From Sphingomonas sp. (GTDB lineage: Bacteria; Pseudomonadota; Alphaproteobacteria; Sphingomonadales; Sphingomonadaceae): 64,000 nt of DNA. The stretch covers positions 1-64,000 of the forward strand of contig NZ_JAGHZV010000008.1 in assembly GCF_017745215.1 (NCBI RefSeq), in the 5' to 3' direction. Position numbers and translations under genes: made by a program. Below the pieces are notes generated by a model. That model worked only from the letters and a program-made list of their open reading frames with translations, was not told the DNA's origin and made no database searches. Below, in pieces: positions 8,299 to 17,636 of this stretch (within the stretch, counting starts at the first letter, position 1; each line of letters begins with the position of its first letter).

Positions 8299-9066
8299 TC
8301 AGGCGGCCGCTTCGCCTTCGGGATTGCGGCGCGGACGGCCGCGGCGCTTCTTCTCCACCGGCTCCTCGTCGTTCGCCGTCTCGGTGGCGATCGCCGGCGG
8401 CAGCACCGCCAGGTCGATGCCCGCGGGCTCGGCCTCGGCTGCAGCGGCTTCCTCGCGGCGCGGACGGCCACGGCCGCGGCGCGGCGCGGGGGCGGCCTCC
8501 TCGGCGACGGGCGCCTGCTCGGGCGCTTCCTCGGCGTCGGCGTGGTAGCTGTTGCCGTTGGCGTGACCGTTCACGCCATTGGCGCGGCCGTTGCGCTGCT
8601 CGCGATCGCCCCGCTCGGCGCGATCACCCCGCGCCTCGCGGCGGTCGTCGCGCTGCTGGCGGTCGCTGCGCTGCGGACGGTCGTCACGATCGTCGCGCTC
8701 GTAGCGGACCTGGTGCTCGCGCGGCTCGTCGGAACGGTTGCCGTCGGCTTCCATGTCGTAATCGTCGCCATCGTCGTCGTCGCGCTGGCGACGCTGCTGG
8801 TTCTGATCCTCGAAGCGGGCGCGGTTCTCGTTGAGAACGCGGAAATAATGGTCGGCGAACTGGAGATAATATTCGGTGTTGACCCGATCGCCCTGCATCT
8901 GCGCGTCGCGCGCGAGATTCTTGTATTTCTCGAGCAGCTGCGCGGCATTGCCGCGGGCGCGGTTGTCGATCCGGCTGCCGTTGCCCTGGTTGTTCGGGTT
9001 TCCACCCTGCGACCGATTCTGGCCGCCGCGGCCGCGACGGCGGCCGGCCTGACGATTGTTCATCAA
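8299..9066 (-). CDS. DUF4167 protein with AT-hook-like tail motifs
   Basis: The product is 255 aa. Residues about 35-95 (RGNAAQLLEKYKNLARDAQMQGDRVNTEYYLQFADHYFR) are the DUF4167 domain, near-universal in alphaproteobacteria. The rest is low complexity, rich in R, D, Q and G. The C-terminal part carries RRGRGRPRR and KKRRGRPRR, each with the GRP core of AT-hook DNA-binding motifs, suggesting nucleic-acid binding. ATG 9066 and ATG 9063 are both possible starts. It appears to be followed by its own strong terminator. Confidence 0.85.
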   Translation of the reverse strand: MMNNRQAGRRRGRGGQNRSQGGNPNNQGNGSRIDNRARGNAAQLLEKYKNLARDAQMQGDRVNTEYYLQFADHYFRVLNENRARFEDQNQQRRQRDDDDGDDYDMEADGNRSDEPREHQVRYERDDRDDRPQRSDRQQRDDRREARGDRAERGDREQRNGRANGVNGHANGNSYHADAEEAPEQAPVAEEAAPAPRRGRGRPRREEAAAAEAEPAGIDLAVLPPAIATETANDEEPVEKKRRGRPRRNPEGEAAA

Positions 9067-9318
9067 GGTCTCTGTGTCCTGTCTAAAAAACTGTCCGCCG
9101 ATCCATTCAGGGTCCCGGATGCCAAGTTAAGCCACGGGAGGGGCCATGATGCTCCTCCCGATTGCCACGGCTGCCGGACTAGGCAGCTCGCATGCCTGGA
9201 TTGGGGCGCGCACGCCTCAACGGCCTGATTTTCAACGGCTTGGTTGAATGTGCCTTGCCCCGTGGCCGTCTTAGCCGGTGGAGCCACATTCTCCAAGCAC
9301 AAATATGTGTCTTCCGTC

Positions 9319-10149
9319 TTACAATTCAACTGCTGCCACCACTCGGGAAAGTCCCCTAAGGTCGGAAATTACGCGAGGGCTCAGGCCCGATCGGCGGACG
9401 AGCGTGGACACTGCCTCTCCCTGGGTCGAGCCGATCTCGAGCAGCGCGATCCCGCCTTTCGCCAGCAGCCTGGCCAGGTCGGGGACGATGCGGCGGTAGT
9501 CGTCGAGCCCGTCCGCACCGGCGAACAGCGCCTGGGGCGGCTCATGCTCTCGAACCTCGCGCGGCAGCGCTTCGGCCGTCCCGATATAGGGCGGGTTGGC
9601 GAGGATCAGGTCGAATTGGCCGTCGAGGCCCCTCGCCCAGTCGCCGGTGCGGAGCTCCGCACGATCGGCCATCCCCAGCGCCTCGGCATTGCGGCGGGCA
9701 TAGGCAAGCGCGTCGCCCGACGCATCGATCCCCAGCCCCTGCGCCTCGGGCCATTGGTCGAGCGCGGCGAGCAGCAGCGTGCCGGGGCCGGTGCCGAGAT
9801 CGAGGACGCGCCCCGGCGCGCGATCGGCAAAATGCTCGACCGCGGCTTCGATCAGCGTCTCGCTGTCGGGCCGCGGTACCAGCACGCCGGGGCCGACGCC
9901 CAGCTCGATCGTCCAGAAGCCGCGGCGTCCGGTGATATAGGCGATCGGCTCGTGCGCGAGGCGGCGCCCGACCAGCGCGGCGAAGGCGTCGGGCACCGGA
10001 TCGTCGAGCCGCGACAGCAGCAGCGCGTCGCGCGACACGCCCAGCGCATGCGCCATCAGCAGCTCCGCATCCAGCCGCGGCGTCTCGGAGACGGCGGCGA
10101 GCGTCCCGGCGGCGTCCGCGAGCGCGGCGCGCACCCGAAGCTCACCCAT
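9319..10149 (-). CDS. prmC: Peptide chain release factor N5-glutamine methyltransferase PrmC
   Basis: This 276-aa SAM-dependent enzyme methylates the glutamine of the GGQ motif in release factors. Visible are the SAM motif [16 protein letters not shown] near residue 115 and the NPPY catalytic tetrapeptide ([11 protein letters not shown]) near residue 185, with the PrmC-specific N-terminal helical domain (ITGRRGFW). It starts inside the 3' end of prfA (8-base overlap), the usual coupling of modifier and substrate genes. It is the last gene of hisS-prfA-prmC. Confidence 0.95.
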   Translation of the reverse strand: MGELRVRAALADAAGTLAAVSETPRLDAELLMAHALGVSRDALLLSRLDDPVPDAFAALVGRRLAHEPIAYITGRRGFWTIELGVGPGVLVPRPDSETLIEAAVEHFADRAPGRVLDLGTGPGTLLLAALDQWPEAQGLGIDASGDALAYARRNAEALGMADRAELRTGDWARGLDGQFDLILANPPYIGTAEALPREVREHEPPQALFAGADGLDDYRRIVPDLARLLAKGGIALLEIGSTQGEAVSTLVRRSGLSPRVISDLRGLSRVVAAVEL

Positions 10150-11215
10150 CCAGCTGCGCCAGCCGGTCGGCCTCGTCCTGGGCGATCAGCGCGCCGAGCA
10201 TCTCGTCCATCTCGCCCTCGAGGATCGCGGGCAGGCGGTGGAGCGTCAGGTTGATCCGGTGATCGGTCACGCGGCCCTGGGGAAAGTTGTACGTCCGGAT
10301 CCGCTCCGAGCGATCGCCCGACCCCACCATCGAGCGCCGCGCGCCCGCGCGCTCGTTCGCCAGCCGCTCGCGCTCCAGTTCGTAGAGCCGCGTGCGCAGC
10401 ACCTTCATCGCCTTGTCGCGGTTCTTGTGCTGCGAGCGCTGGTCCTGCTGGGTCACCACGATGCCGGTGGGGATGTGGGTGATGCGGATCGCGCTGTCGG
10501 TGGTGTTGACGTGCTGCCCGCCCGCGCCCGACGAGCGGTAGATGTCGACGCGCAGGTCCTTCTCCTCGATCGCGACGTCGACGTCCTCGGCCTCGGGGAG
10601 CACTGCCACCGTCACCGCCGAGGTGTGGATGCGCCCGCCCGCCTCGGTCGCCGGCACGCGCTGCACCCGGTGCACGCCGCTCTCGAACTTCAGCCGCGCG
10701 AACACGCCGCGCCCCTCGACCCCGATCACGACTTCCTTGTAGCCGCCCGCTTCCGATGGCGAGGCCGAGATCAGCTCGACCTTCCAGCCCATCCGGTCGG
10801 CATAGCGCTGGTACATGCGCAGCAGGTCGCCGGCGAACAGCCCGGCCTCGTCGCCGCCCACGCCGGCGCGGATCTCGAGCATCGCGGCGCGCTCGTCGGC
10901 GGCGTCCTTGGGGAGCAGCGACAGCGCGAGCTTGCGCTCGGCGTCGGCGAGCGCGGCGTCGTTGGCGCGCAGTTCCTCCGACGCCATCGAGCGCAGTTCC
11001 TCGTCGGCGTCGTGCGTCATGTGCTGGAGCGACGCCGCCTCGGCGCGCAGCCGCCGCACCTCGGCCGCCGCGACGGCGACGGGCTCGAGCTCGGCATATT
11101 CCTTCGAGACCTGGACGAAACGGTCGCCCGGCAGGTCGCCGGTCGCCATCATCGCCTGCAGTTCATCGCGCCGCGCTTCGATCGCGGCGATGCGATCGGC
11201 GGGGATTTTGGTCAT
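10142..11215 (-). CDS. prfA: Peptide chain release factor 1
   Basis: This 357-aa protein recognises UAA/UAG stop codons and triggers peptide release on the ribosome. The catalytic loop [13 protein letters not shown] (about residue 230) and the PAT anticodon-like tripeptide ([10 protein letters not shown]) identify RF1 rather than RF2, and no RF2 frameshift site is present. Its ATG overlaps the hisS stop (ATGA), and it overlaps prmC, which modifies its GGQ. Confidence 0.97.
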   Translation of the reverse strand: MTKIPADRIAAIEARRDELQAMMATGDLPGDRFVQVSKEYAELEPVAVAAAEVRRLRAEAASLQHMTHDADEELRSMASEELRANDAALADAERKLALSLLPKDAADERAAMLEIRAGVGGDEAGLFAGDLLRMYQRYADRMGWKVELISASPSEAGGYKEVVIGVEGRGVFARLKFESGVHRVQRVPATEAGGRIHTSAVTVAVLPEAEDVDVAIEEKDLRVDIYRSSGAGGQHVNTTDSAIRITHIPTGIVVTQQDQRSQHKNRDKAMKVLRTRLYELERERLANERAGARRSMVGSGDRSERIRTYNFPQGRVTDHRINLTLHRLPAILEGEMDEMLGALIAQDEADRLAQLDG

Positions 11216-12561
11216 GGCTCGGAAACGATCCCCAACGAGATGCCTCGCGCCAGCGCTTCACCGAACGCCGGCGAGACGCGCGCCGCCGCTTCGATGGTGA
11301 GAGCGCGCTGCACTGCCTCGTAGATTTCGCGTCCCAAGGTCTCCAGCGGCACCGCCGCTTGCATCCCATCGTCGAGATTCTTCAAGCTGGCCTCGCCGCG
11401 AGACAACTCGTCGTCTCCGATGATCACGGCGAAACGCGCCTTCAGGGCATCCGCTTTCTGCATCCGACGCTTCATATTGCCACGAAAAGCCATGTCTGCA
11501 GACAGACCGCCGCGCCGAAGCTCGGCGAGTACCCACTGCCCCTTGAGCGCTGCAGCATCGCCCATCGGGACGATCACCGCATCCACACGCGATCCGGCCG
11601 GCTCCTCCAGCATCATCGCCAGCCGCTCGACGCCTGCCGCCCAGCCCACACCCGGCGTCTCGGGCCCGCCGAGCGAGCCGATCAGCCCGTCGTAGCGCCC
11701 GCCCGCGAGCACGGTGCCCTGCGCGCCGAGCCGGTCGGTCACGAACTCGAACGCGGTGTGCCGGTAATAGTCGAGCCCGCGCACCAGCCGGGCATTGCGC
11801 GTCCAGGCGACCCCGGCCGCGTCGAGCCCCCTGGTCACCGCCTCGAAGAAGTTGCCCGCCTCGGCAGTCATGAAGTCGTCGATCCCCGGCGCGCTGTCGG
11901 CGATCGGCCGGTCGCGCGGGTCCTTCGAATCGAGGATGCGCAGCGGGTTCTTGTCGAGCCGCGCGACGCTGTCCTCGGAAAGCGCGCCGCGATGCGCTTC
12001 GAAGTGGCGGACCAGCGCGTCGCGCCAGGCGTCGCGCGTCTCGGCGTCGCCCAGCGTGTTGAGCTGGAGGGTGATGCCCTCGGCGATCCCCAGCTCCTTC
12101 AGCAGCTGATCGGCGAAGACGAGCAGCTCGACGTCGGCGGCAGGCTCGGCCGCGCCGATCACTTCGGCGTCGAGCTGGTGGAACTGGCGGAACCGCCCCT
12201 TCTGCGGCCGCTCGTAGCGGAACACCGGGCCCGAGGAGACGAGCTTCAGGGGCGCATGCTGCTGCCAGCCCTCGGTGATGAAGGCGCGCGCGATGCCCGC
12301 GGTGAACTCGGGGCGCAGCGTGATCGAATCGCCGCCGCGATCCTCGAAGGTGTACATCTCCTTGGAGACCACGTCGGTGGTCTCGCCGAGCGAGCGCGCG
12401 AACACCGCGGTCGCTTCGAACACGGGGATGTCGACGCGCTGGAAGCAATAGAGCTTGCGCACGCGATCGAACGCTTCGAGCACCGCCGCGAACCGGCGCT
12501 GCTCGTCTCCGAAAATGTCCTGGGTGCCCCGGATCCGGCCGGGCGTTTCTATGCGTGCCAT
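11212..12561 (-). CDS. hisS: Histidyl-tRNA synthetase
   Basis: The product is 449 aa. It is a class II aminoacyl-tRNA synthetase: motif 2 reads [18 protein letters not shown], and the histidine-specific motif [15 protein letters not shown] lies near residue 270. A C-terminal anticodon-binding domain follows ([10 protein letters not shown]...[24 protein letters not shown]). It opens the hisS-prfA-prmC operon. The last ~350 bases use somewhat less extreme codons than the rest of the gene, which I regard as minor. Confidence 0.97.
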   Translation of the reverse strand: MARIETPGRIRGTQDIFGDEQRRFAAVLEAFDRVRKLYCFQRVDIPVFEATAVFARSLGETTDVVSKEMYTFEDRGGDSITLRPEFTAGIARAFITEGWQQHAPLKLVSSGPVFRYERPQKGRFRQFHQLDAEVIGAAEPAADVELLVFADQLLKELGIAEGITLQLNTLGDAETRDAWRDALVRHFEAHRGALSEDSVARLDKNPLRILDSKDPRDRPIADSAPGIDDFMTAEAGNFFEAVTRGLDAAGVAWTRNARLVRGLDYYRHTAFEFVTDRLGAQGTVLAGGRYDGLIGSLGGPETPGVGWAAGVERLAMMLEEPAGSRVDAVIVPMGDAAALKGQWVLAELRRGGLSADMAFRGNMKRRMQKADALKARFAVIIGDDELSRGEASLKNLDDGMQAAVPLETLGREIYEAVQRALTIEAAARVSPAFGEALARGISLGIVSEP

Positions 12562-12612
12562 TGGGGGCGGCTACCTAACGAAAGCCGAGGCGGAGCGCCA
12601 GTATTCCGTTAC

Positions 12613-12652
12613 CCCCAGCCGTCATCCCGGCTTTCGCCGGGATGACGGCTGG
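12613..12652. repeat. Palindromic repeat, single-hairpin form
   Basis: CCCAGCCGTCATCCCGGC and its exact complement flank a TTTC loop, giving an 18-bp perfect stem. It is the half-size version of the two-hairpin element. It lies between divergent genes (hisS and the sugar dehydrogenase), so it is not a simple terminator here. Confidence 0.85.
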
Positions 12653-12696
12653 GAAGCGCGCTGCTAGGCGGCCCGCGGAACGGGTCGGAGAACGAC

Positions 12697-13620
12697 ATGA
12701 GCGAGCGGATCAGGCTGGGGCTGGTGGGCGTGGGCAAGATCGCGCGCGACCAGCACCTCCCCGCGCTCGCCGCGAGCGAGGACTTCGCGCTGGTCGCCAC
12801 CGCGAGCCAGGGGCCGCAGCTCGACGAGGTGCCGGGCCATCCCTCGATCGAGGCGCTGCTCGCCGCCGAGGACATTGACGCCGTCTCGATCTGCACCCCG
12901 CCGCGCGGCCGCCACGCCATCGCGCGCGCGGCGATCGAGGCGGGCAAGCACGTCATGCTCGAGAAGCCGCCCGCCGCGACGCTCGCCGAGATCGCCGACC
13001 TCGCCGAGCGCGCGCGGGCACGGGGCGTGACGCTCTTCACCAGCTGGCATTCGCGCGAGGCCGGCGCGGTCGACCGCGCGGGCGAATGGCTCGCGGACAA
13101 GCGCGTCACCGGCGTGCGGATCGTCTGGAAGGAAGACATCCGCAAATGGCACCCCGGACAGGAGTGGATCGTCGAGGCGGGCGGCTTCGGCGTGTTCGAT
13201 CCGGCGATCAACGCGCTGTCGATCGCAACGCGGATCCTGCCCGAGCCGCTGCTGGTCGAATCGGCCGCGTTCGAAGTCCCCGCCGGCCGCGGCGCGCCGC
13301 TCCGCGCGACGGTGGCGATGCGCTGCGGCGACGCACCCGCCAGCGCCGACCTCGACTTCCTCCAGACCGGCCCGCAGACCTGGGACCTGGAAGTCGATAC
13401 CGACGGCGGCGCGCTCCGGCTATCGATGGGCGGCGCGATCCTGCACCTGCCCGGCGAGCCCGACCTGACCTGGCCCGACCGGGAGTATCCCCGGCTCTAC
13501 GCACGCTTCGCCGCGCTGGTGCGCGAGGGGGCAAGCGACGTCGACCTGCGGCCGTTCCAGCTGGTCGCCGACGCCTTCGTGCTGGCGGAGCATCGGATGG
13601 GCGAGCCGTTCGCGTTCTGA
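12697..13620 (+). CDS. Gfo/Idh/MocA-family sugar 1-dehydrogenase (D-galactose/L-arabinose type)
   Basis: This 307-aa NAD(P)-dependent oxidoreductase has the Rossmann motif GLVGVGKIARDQHLP at its start and the EKPPA motif near residue 88. The segment WKEDIRKWHPGQEWI..GGFGVFDPAINALSI is characteristic of D-galactose 1-dehydrogenase and L-arabinose 1-dehydrogenase, which open non-phosphorylating sugar oxidation routes. A GGAG ribosome binding site precedes ATG 12697. No other pathway genes adjoin it. The sugar specificity is inferred from family resemblance only. Confidence 0.82.
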   Translation: MSERIRLGLVGVGKIARDQHLPALAASEDFALVATASQGPQLDEVPGHPSIEALLAAEDIDAVSICTPPRGRHAIARAAIEAGKHVMLEKPPAATLAEIADLAERARARGVTLFTSWHSREAGAVDRAGEWLADKRVTGVRIVWKEDIRKWHPGQEWIVEAGGFGVFDPAINALSIATRILPEPLLVESAAFEVPAGRGAPLRATVAMRCGDAPASADLDFLQTGPQTWDLEVDTDGGALRLSMGGAILHLPGEPDLTWPDREYPRLYARFAALVREGASDVDLRPFQLVADAFVLAEHRMGEPFAF

Positions 13621-13694
13621 CGCCCGGGTTGACCTTCCCCCGCCGCTCGTGGCACTGGCGGCGCCCGCGGCGCAATCTGCCCCGATGGCGACGG

Positions 13695-13768
13695 GCGGGT
13701 ATAGCACAATGGTAGTGCAGCAGCCTTCCAAGCTGAATACGCGGGTTCGATTCCCGCTACCCGCTCCA
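13695..13768 (+). tRNA. tRNA-Gly (anticodon TCC)
   Basis: A complete 74-nt cloverleaf: acceptor GCGGGTA pairs with TACCCGC, D arm GCAC/GTGC, anticodon loop CTTCCAA giving anticodon TCC, T arm GCGGG-TTCGATT-CCCGC and an encoded CCA end. The anticodon stem has one unpaired position (27/43). It lies between the sugar dehydrogenase and hemW. Confidence 0.96.
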
Positions 13769-13809
13769 GCCTTCCAGATGCGCGCGACACCCTCTCTACG
13801 AGCGTTTCG

Positions 13810-14967
13810 ATGAACTCGCCTTCGCCGGTGACCGAGCAGCCCCTCGCCCTCTACATCCACTGGCCCTTCTGCGTGTCGAAGTGCCCGTATTGCGACTTCA
13901 ACAGCCATGTCCGCGAGTCGGTCGACCAGGCGGCGTGGCGCGCGGCGCTGCTCGCCGACCTGGCGCACGAGGCGGCGCAGCTGCCCGGCCGCCGGCTCGG
14001 CTCGATCTTCTTCGGCGGCGGCACGCCCTCGCTGATGCCGCCCGAAACGGTCGCCGCGCTGATCGAAGCGGCCGAGGCGCATTGGGGCTTCGAGCCGGGG
14101 ATCGAGATCACGCTCGAGGCCAATCCCTCCTCGGTCGAGGCCGCACGCTTCGCCGACCTCGCTTCAGCCGGGGTGAACCGGGTGTCGCTCGGGCTGCAGG
14201 CGCTCGACGACGCCGCGCTCAAGTTCCTCGGCCGCGCGCATGGCGTCGACGAGGGACTCGCCGCGCTCGCCACCGCGCAGCGCGCCTTCGAGCGCGTGAG
14301 CTTCGACCTGATCTATGCCCGCCCCGATCAATCGCTCGCCGACTGGGAAGCCGAGCTGACCCGCGCGCTGGGCTTCGGCACCGGGCATCTCTCGCTCTAC
14401 CAGCTCACCATCGAGCCCGGCACGCGCTTCGCGACGCTGTTCGAGAAGGGCGAGCTCGCCGCCTACGACCCCGACGAGGCCGCCGACCTGTTCGCCGCGA
14501 CCCAGGCGCTCACCGGCGCCGCGGGGCTGCCGGCGTACGAAGTCTCCAACCACGCCCGCGCGGGCGAGGCGAGCCGCCACAACCTCGCCTATTGGCGCTA
14601 CGCCGATTACGCCGGCGTCGGCCCCGGCGCGCACGGGCGGCGCGGCGGAGTGGCGACGCTCCGCCGCAAGAAGCCCGAGAACTGGATCGCCGCGATCGAG
14701 CGCAACGGCCATGGCATCGAGCGCGAGGACGGCCTCGTCCCCGCCGAGCGCGGGATCGAAGCGCTGCTGATGGGCTTGCGGCTCGCGGAGGGCGTCGACC
14801 TGCGCCACGTCGCGCGCGTCGCCGAGGGCGAGCCGCCGCTCGACCCGGCTGCGCTCGCTCGCCTCGAATCGCACGGCCTGCTCCGCCGCGACGGCGACCG
14901 GCTGCGAGTCACCGGCGAAGGCATGCCGGTGCTCGAAGCGATCCTGCGCGAGATCGTGCGGGCCTGA
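13810..14967 (+). CDS. hemW: Radical SAM heme chaperone HemW (coproporphyrinogen oxidase-like)
   Basis: The 385-aa product opens with LYIHWPFCVSKCPYCDFNSH, carrying the CxxxCxxC cluster motif of radical SAM enzymes, then FFGGGTPSLMPPE and LYQLTIEPGT motifs of the HemN/HemW family. HemW inserts or carries heme rather than acting as HemN: the N-terminal extension and the extra cysteine pattern of true HemN (CxxxCxxCxC) are absent, with F in place of the last cysteine. In many bacteria hemW lies near yggV/rdgB and yraN-region genes; rsmI and yraN are close here. Confidence 0.9.
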   Translation: MNSPSPVTEQPLALYIHWPFCVSKCPYCDFNSHVRESVDQAAWRAALLADLAHEAAQLPGRRLGSIFFGGGTPSLMPPETVAALIEAAEAHWGFEPGIEITLEANPSSVEAARFADLASAGVNRVSLGLQALDDAALKFLGRAHGVDEGLAALATAQRAFERVSFDLIYARPDQSLADWEAELTRALGFGTGHLSLYQLTIEPGTRFATLFEKGELAAYDPDEAADLFAATQALTGAAGLPAYEVSNHARAGEASRHNLAYWRYADYAGVGPGAHGRRGGVATLRRKKPENWIAAIERNGHGIEREDGLVPAERGIEALLMGLRLAEGVDLRHVARVAEGEPPLDPAALARLESHGLLRRDGDRLRVTGEGMPVLEAILREIVRA

Positions 14968-14985
14968 CAGCCGCCGGCAATACAA

Positions 14986-15015
14986 CCGTCATCCCGGCTT
15001 TCGCCGGGATGACGG
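14986..15015. repeat. Palindromic repeat, single-hairpin form
   Basis: CCGTCATCCCGGC and GCCGGGATGACGG flank a TTTC loop (13-bp perfect stem). It stands between the convergent stops of hemW and the LpoA-like gene, a plausible shared terminator position. Confidence 0.85.
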
Positions 15016-15044
15016 CTTATGGGTCGGGGAGAATTGAAGCCCGC

Positions 15045-16256
15045 TCAATCCGCGAACTTGGCCGGCGCCGGCGACACCGTCACCGTCGTGCCGCCGCGGA
15101 TCTCCTGCACTTCGAACGCGCGCTCGGCGATGCCGTCGCGGCCGAAGCGGAACGCGCCGTCGAGGCCCGCGAAGCCGTCGCGCTCGGTGAGGCGGCGCTC
15201 GGGGAAGATCGTCCCCGGCTCCCATTCGCGCGCGATCCGCACGGTCAGCAGCACCGCGTCATAGCCCATCGTCGACAGGCGATAGGGCGCCACGCCGAAG
15301 CGCGCGCGGTACTTGGTCGCATATTGGCGGTAGAGCGCGTTCGGCACGCTCGCATACCAGGCGCCGGTGAGCGCCGGGTTGGCGCCGATCCCCGAATCGA
15401 GGTTCCACTGGTCGGTGCCGAGCACGCGCGCGGCCTTGCCGCCCGCGGTCTTGCGCAGGATCGGCACCGCCGTCACCGCCGAGCCGCCGCTGCCCGCGAT
15501 CAGGACCGCCTGGAAGGGCTGGCGGCCGAGCTTGTTGATCGCCGCGGTCATCGAGCCGGCGCGGCCGTCATAGCTCTCCATCGCCACCACCGTGCCGCCC
15601 GCCGCCTCGACGGTGCGCAGGAACGCGGTCGACGAACGCTCGCCGTAGAGGCCGACGGGCATCAGCCCGGCGAACTGCGTCACGCCGCTGGTCCGCGCAT
15701 ATTGCACGACGCGCTCGATCGACTGCGCCGGATTATAGCCGAGCAGATAGGTGCCCGCACCCGCGACGCTGGTGTCGTTCGAGAAGCTGAGCACCGGGAT
15801 GTGCGCCTGGCGCGCGATCGGCGCGACCGCGCGCGCTTCCTCGGCGAGCAAGGGCCCCAGGATCAGCCGGTTGCCGTCGGAGATCGCCTGCTGCGCCGCC
15901 ACCGCCGCGCCGCCCTGGCCGGCGGTGTCGTAGGTGGTGATGCGGATCATGTCGCTCTTGGTGTCGAGGATCGCGAGCTGAGTCGCGTTCTGGAGCGAGC
16001 GGCCGACCGCGGCATTGGGGCCCGAGAGCGGCACGAGCAGTGCCACTCGGTGGCGCTCGACGTCCTGCGGGAGCGCCGCGGTGAGCGGGCGCTCGACCGG
16101 CTTGGGCTTGGGGGCTTCGGGCACCGGGCGCGGCGGCGCGGGCGGCACGACGCGCGGGCCCGACGCGCAGCTCGCGAGAAACATCGCGGCGCCGAGCGCG
16201 GCCCAGCGAAGCGCGTGCAACACGCCCCGTTGCGGTTTGGTTGCTCCCTCTGCCAT
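15045..16256 (-). CDS. LpoA-like penicillin-binding protein activator (lipoprotein)
   Basis: The product is 403 aa. A lipoprotein signal ends in the lipobox LASC near residue 30, followed by a proline-rich linker and a periplasmic-binding-protein-like fold (HRVALLVPLSGPNAAVGRSLQNATQLAI...) matching the C-terminal domain of LpoA, an outer-membrane activator of class A PBPs. Lengthwise it matches the short alphaproteobacterial form without the N-terminal TPR domain. ATG 16256 follows GGGAGGA. It is divergent from rsmI by only 11 bases, the arrangement also found around E. coli rsmI/lpoA/yraN. Confidence 0.85.
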   Translation of the reverse strand: MAEGATKPQRGVLHALRWAALGAAMFLASCASGPRVVPPAPPRPVPEAPKPKPVERPLTAALPQDVERHRVALLVPLSGPNAAVGRSLQNATQLAILDTKSDMIRITTYDTAGQGGAAVAAQQAISDGNRLILGPLLAEEARAVAPIARQAHIPVLSFSNDTSVAGAGTYLLGYNPAQSIERVVQYARTSGVTQFAGLMPVGLYGERSSTAFLRTVEAAGGTVVAMESYDGRAGSMTAAINKLGRQPFQAVLIAGSGGSAVTAVPILRKTAGGKAARVLGTDQWNLDSGIGANPALTGAWYASVPNALYRQYATKYRARFGVAPYRLSTMGYDAVLLTVRIAREWEPGTIFPERRLTERDGFAGLDGAFRFGRDGIAERAFEVQEIRGGTTVTVSPAPAKFAD

Positions 16257-16267
16257 GATTCCTCCCG

Positions 16268-17110
16268 ATGACATCTGCTCTTTCCCCCGGCCTCTACATC
16301 GTCGCGACGCCGATCGGCAATCTCGGCGATCTCTCGCCGCGTGCCGCCGAAATACTCACGAACGCCGCGGTAGTTGCGGTGGAAGACAGTCGCGTGACGG
16401 CCGGCCTCTTCCGCCACCTCGGCGTGAAGGGCCGGATGACTCCCTATCACGACCATAATGCCGATGCGGTGCGCCCCGGCCTCATCGCGCGGATGGGCAG
16501 CGAAGCGGTGGCGCTGGCGAGCGACGCGGGGACGCCCTTGATCTCGGACCCCGGCTACAAGCTGGTCCGCGACGCGCGCGCGGCGGGGCATATGGTGACG
16601 ACGATCCCCGGCCCCTGCGCGGCGATCGCGGCGCTGACGCTGGCGGGGCTGCCGACCGACCGCTTCCTGTTCCTCGGCTTCCTGCCGGCGAAGCAGCAGG
16701 CGCGCGCGACCGAGATCGCCGAAGTGGCGAGCGTCCGCGCGACCCTGGTGCTCTACGAATCGGGCCCGCGCCTCGCCGCCTGCCTGTCGGCGCTCGCCGA
16801 GGGGCTGGGGAATCGCGAGGCGGCGGTGGCGCGCGAGATCAGCAAGAAGTTCGAGGAATGCGTGACCGGCACGCTCGCGACGCTGGCCGACCGCTATGCC
16901 GAGGCGCCGCCCAGGGGCGAGATCGTGGTGATCGTCGCGCCGCCCGGCGAAGCGCCCCCCGCCACTGCCGAGGACGCCGACGCGGCGCTGGCCGAGGCGC
17001 TCACCCGGCTGCCGGCGAGCAAGGCGGCGGGCGAAGTCGCCAGGCGGCTCGGGCTCGACCGCAAGGCGCTGTATGCCCGGGCAATGGCGATGAAGGAGGA
17101 CGGGGGATGA
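16268..17110 (+). CDS. rsmI: 16S rRNA (cytidine1402-2'-O)-methyltransferase RsmI
   Basis: This 280-aa tetrapyrrole-methylase-fold enzyme methylates the 2'-O of C1402 in the decoding centre of 16S rRNA. Signature segments are LYIVATPIGNLGDLSPRA at the N-terminus, EDSRVTAGL, LASDAGTPLISDPGYKLV near residue 80 and a C-terminal ASKAAGEVARRLGLDRKALY tail. Its start is 11 bases from the LpoA-like start on the other strand, so each promoter must lie inside or at the edge of the other gene. Confidence 0.95.
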   Translation: MTSALSPGLYIVATPIGNLGDLSPRAAEILTNAAVVAVEDSRVTAGLFRHLGVKGRMTPYHDHNADAVRPGLIARMGSEAVALASDAGTPLISDPGYKLVRDARAAGHMVTTIPGPCAAIAALTLAGLPTDRFLFLGFLPAKQQARATEIAEVASVRATLVLYESGPRLAACLSALAEGLGNREAAVAREISKKFEECVTGTLATLADRYAEAPPRGEIVVIVAPPGEAPPATAEDADAALAEALTRLPASKAAGEVARRLGLDRKALYARAMAMKEDGG

Positions 17111-17124
17111 CAGCGAAGCATGCT

Positions 17125-17234
17125 AGCCCCTCCCCTTCAGGGGAGGGGTTGGGGGTGGGGCGTGTAAGTCTCGCCGAGACCGACGTATTTGCTGACAGGC
17201 CCCACCCCAACCCCTCCCCTGAAGGGGAGGGGCT
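17125..17234. repeat. MITE-like inverted repeat between rsmI and yraN
   Basis: Two arms of about 36 bases, each beginning AGCCCCTCCCCTTCAGGGG at the outer edge, face each other around a unique core of about 38 bases. Each arm is itself a hairpin. The copy fills almost the entire gap between two co-directional genes and could fold as one large cruciform. No open frame lies inside. Confidence 0.8.
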
Positions 17235-17237
17235 TTA

Positions 17238-17594
17238 GTGGCGCGCAACCGCCGCCTCGCCGAGGCGCGCGGCCGCGAGGGCGAGCGCCGCGCGGCATGG
17301 TGGTTGTGGCTGCAAGGCTGGCGCATCCTCGACACCCGCGTGCGAACGCCGGCCGGAGAGGTCGATCTCGTCGCGCAGAAGGGCAAGCTCATCGCCTTCG
17401 TCGAAGTGAAGACCCGCGCAACTGCCGCCGAGCTCGACTATGCGATCGACGAATACCGCCTGCGCCGCGTCGCCGCCGCCGCGGAGGTGCTGATGCCCCG
17501 CTACGCCACCAACGGCGAGGACATCCGCGTCGACGTGATCCTCATTGCTCCCCGCACGCTCCCTCGCCATATCGAGAACGCCTGGATGGGGTGA
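17238..17594 (+). CDS. YraN family protein (UPF0102)
   Basis: This 118-aa protein has a nuclease-like fold typical of the family: RGREGERRAAWWLWLQGWRILDTRVRTPAGEVDLVAQKGKLIAFVEVKTR shows the GEVDLV and VEVKTR motifs of the restriction-endonuclease-like core. The cellular role is poorly defined. The start is GTG 17238, three bases after the palindromic element. It probably shares transcripts with rsmI and gshB. Confidence 0.92.
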   Translation: MARNRRLAEARGREGERRAAWWLWLQGWRILDTRVRTPAGEVDLVAQKGKLIAFVEVKTRATAAELDYAIDEYRLRRVAAAAEVLMPRYATNGEDIRVDVILIAPRTLPRHIENAWMG

Positions 17595-17636
17595 CTTAGT
17601 TCCCTAAATCACCTAAGCATGGGCGAAGGAGATCGA

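Noticed and set aside
9063-9329. Possible 88-codon gene upstream of the DUF4167 gene
   Set aside because: No ribosome binding site, no recognisable pattern and no GC3 bias; the region more likely holds a promoter.
12613-12652. Hairpin near hisS considered as a T-box or attenuator
   Set aside because: It is a copy of the genome-wide repeat and lies upstream of divergent genes with no T-box features.
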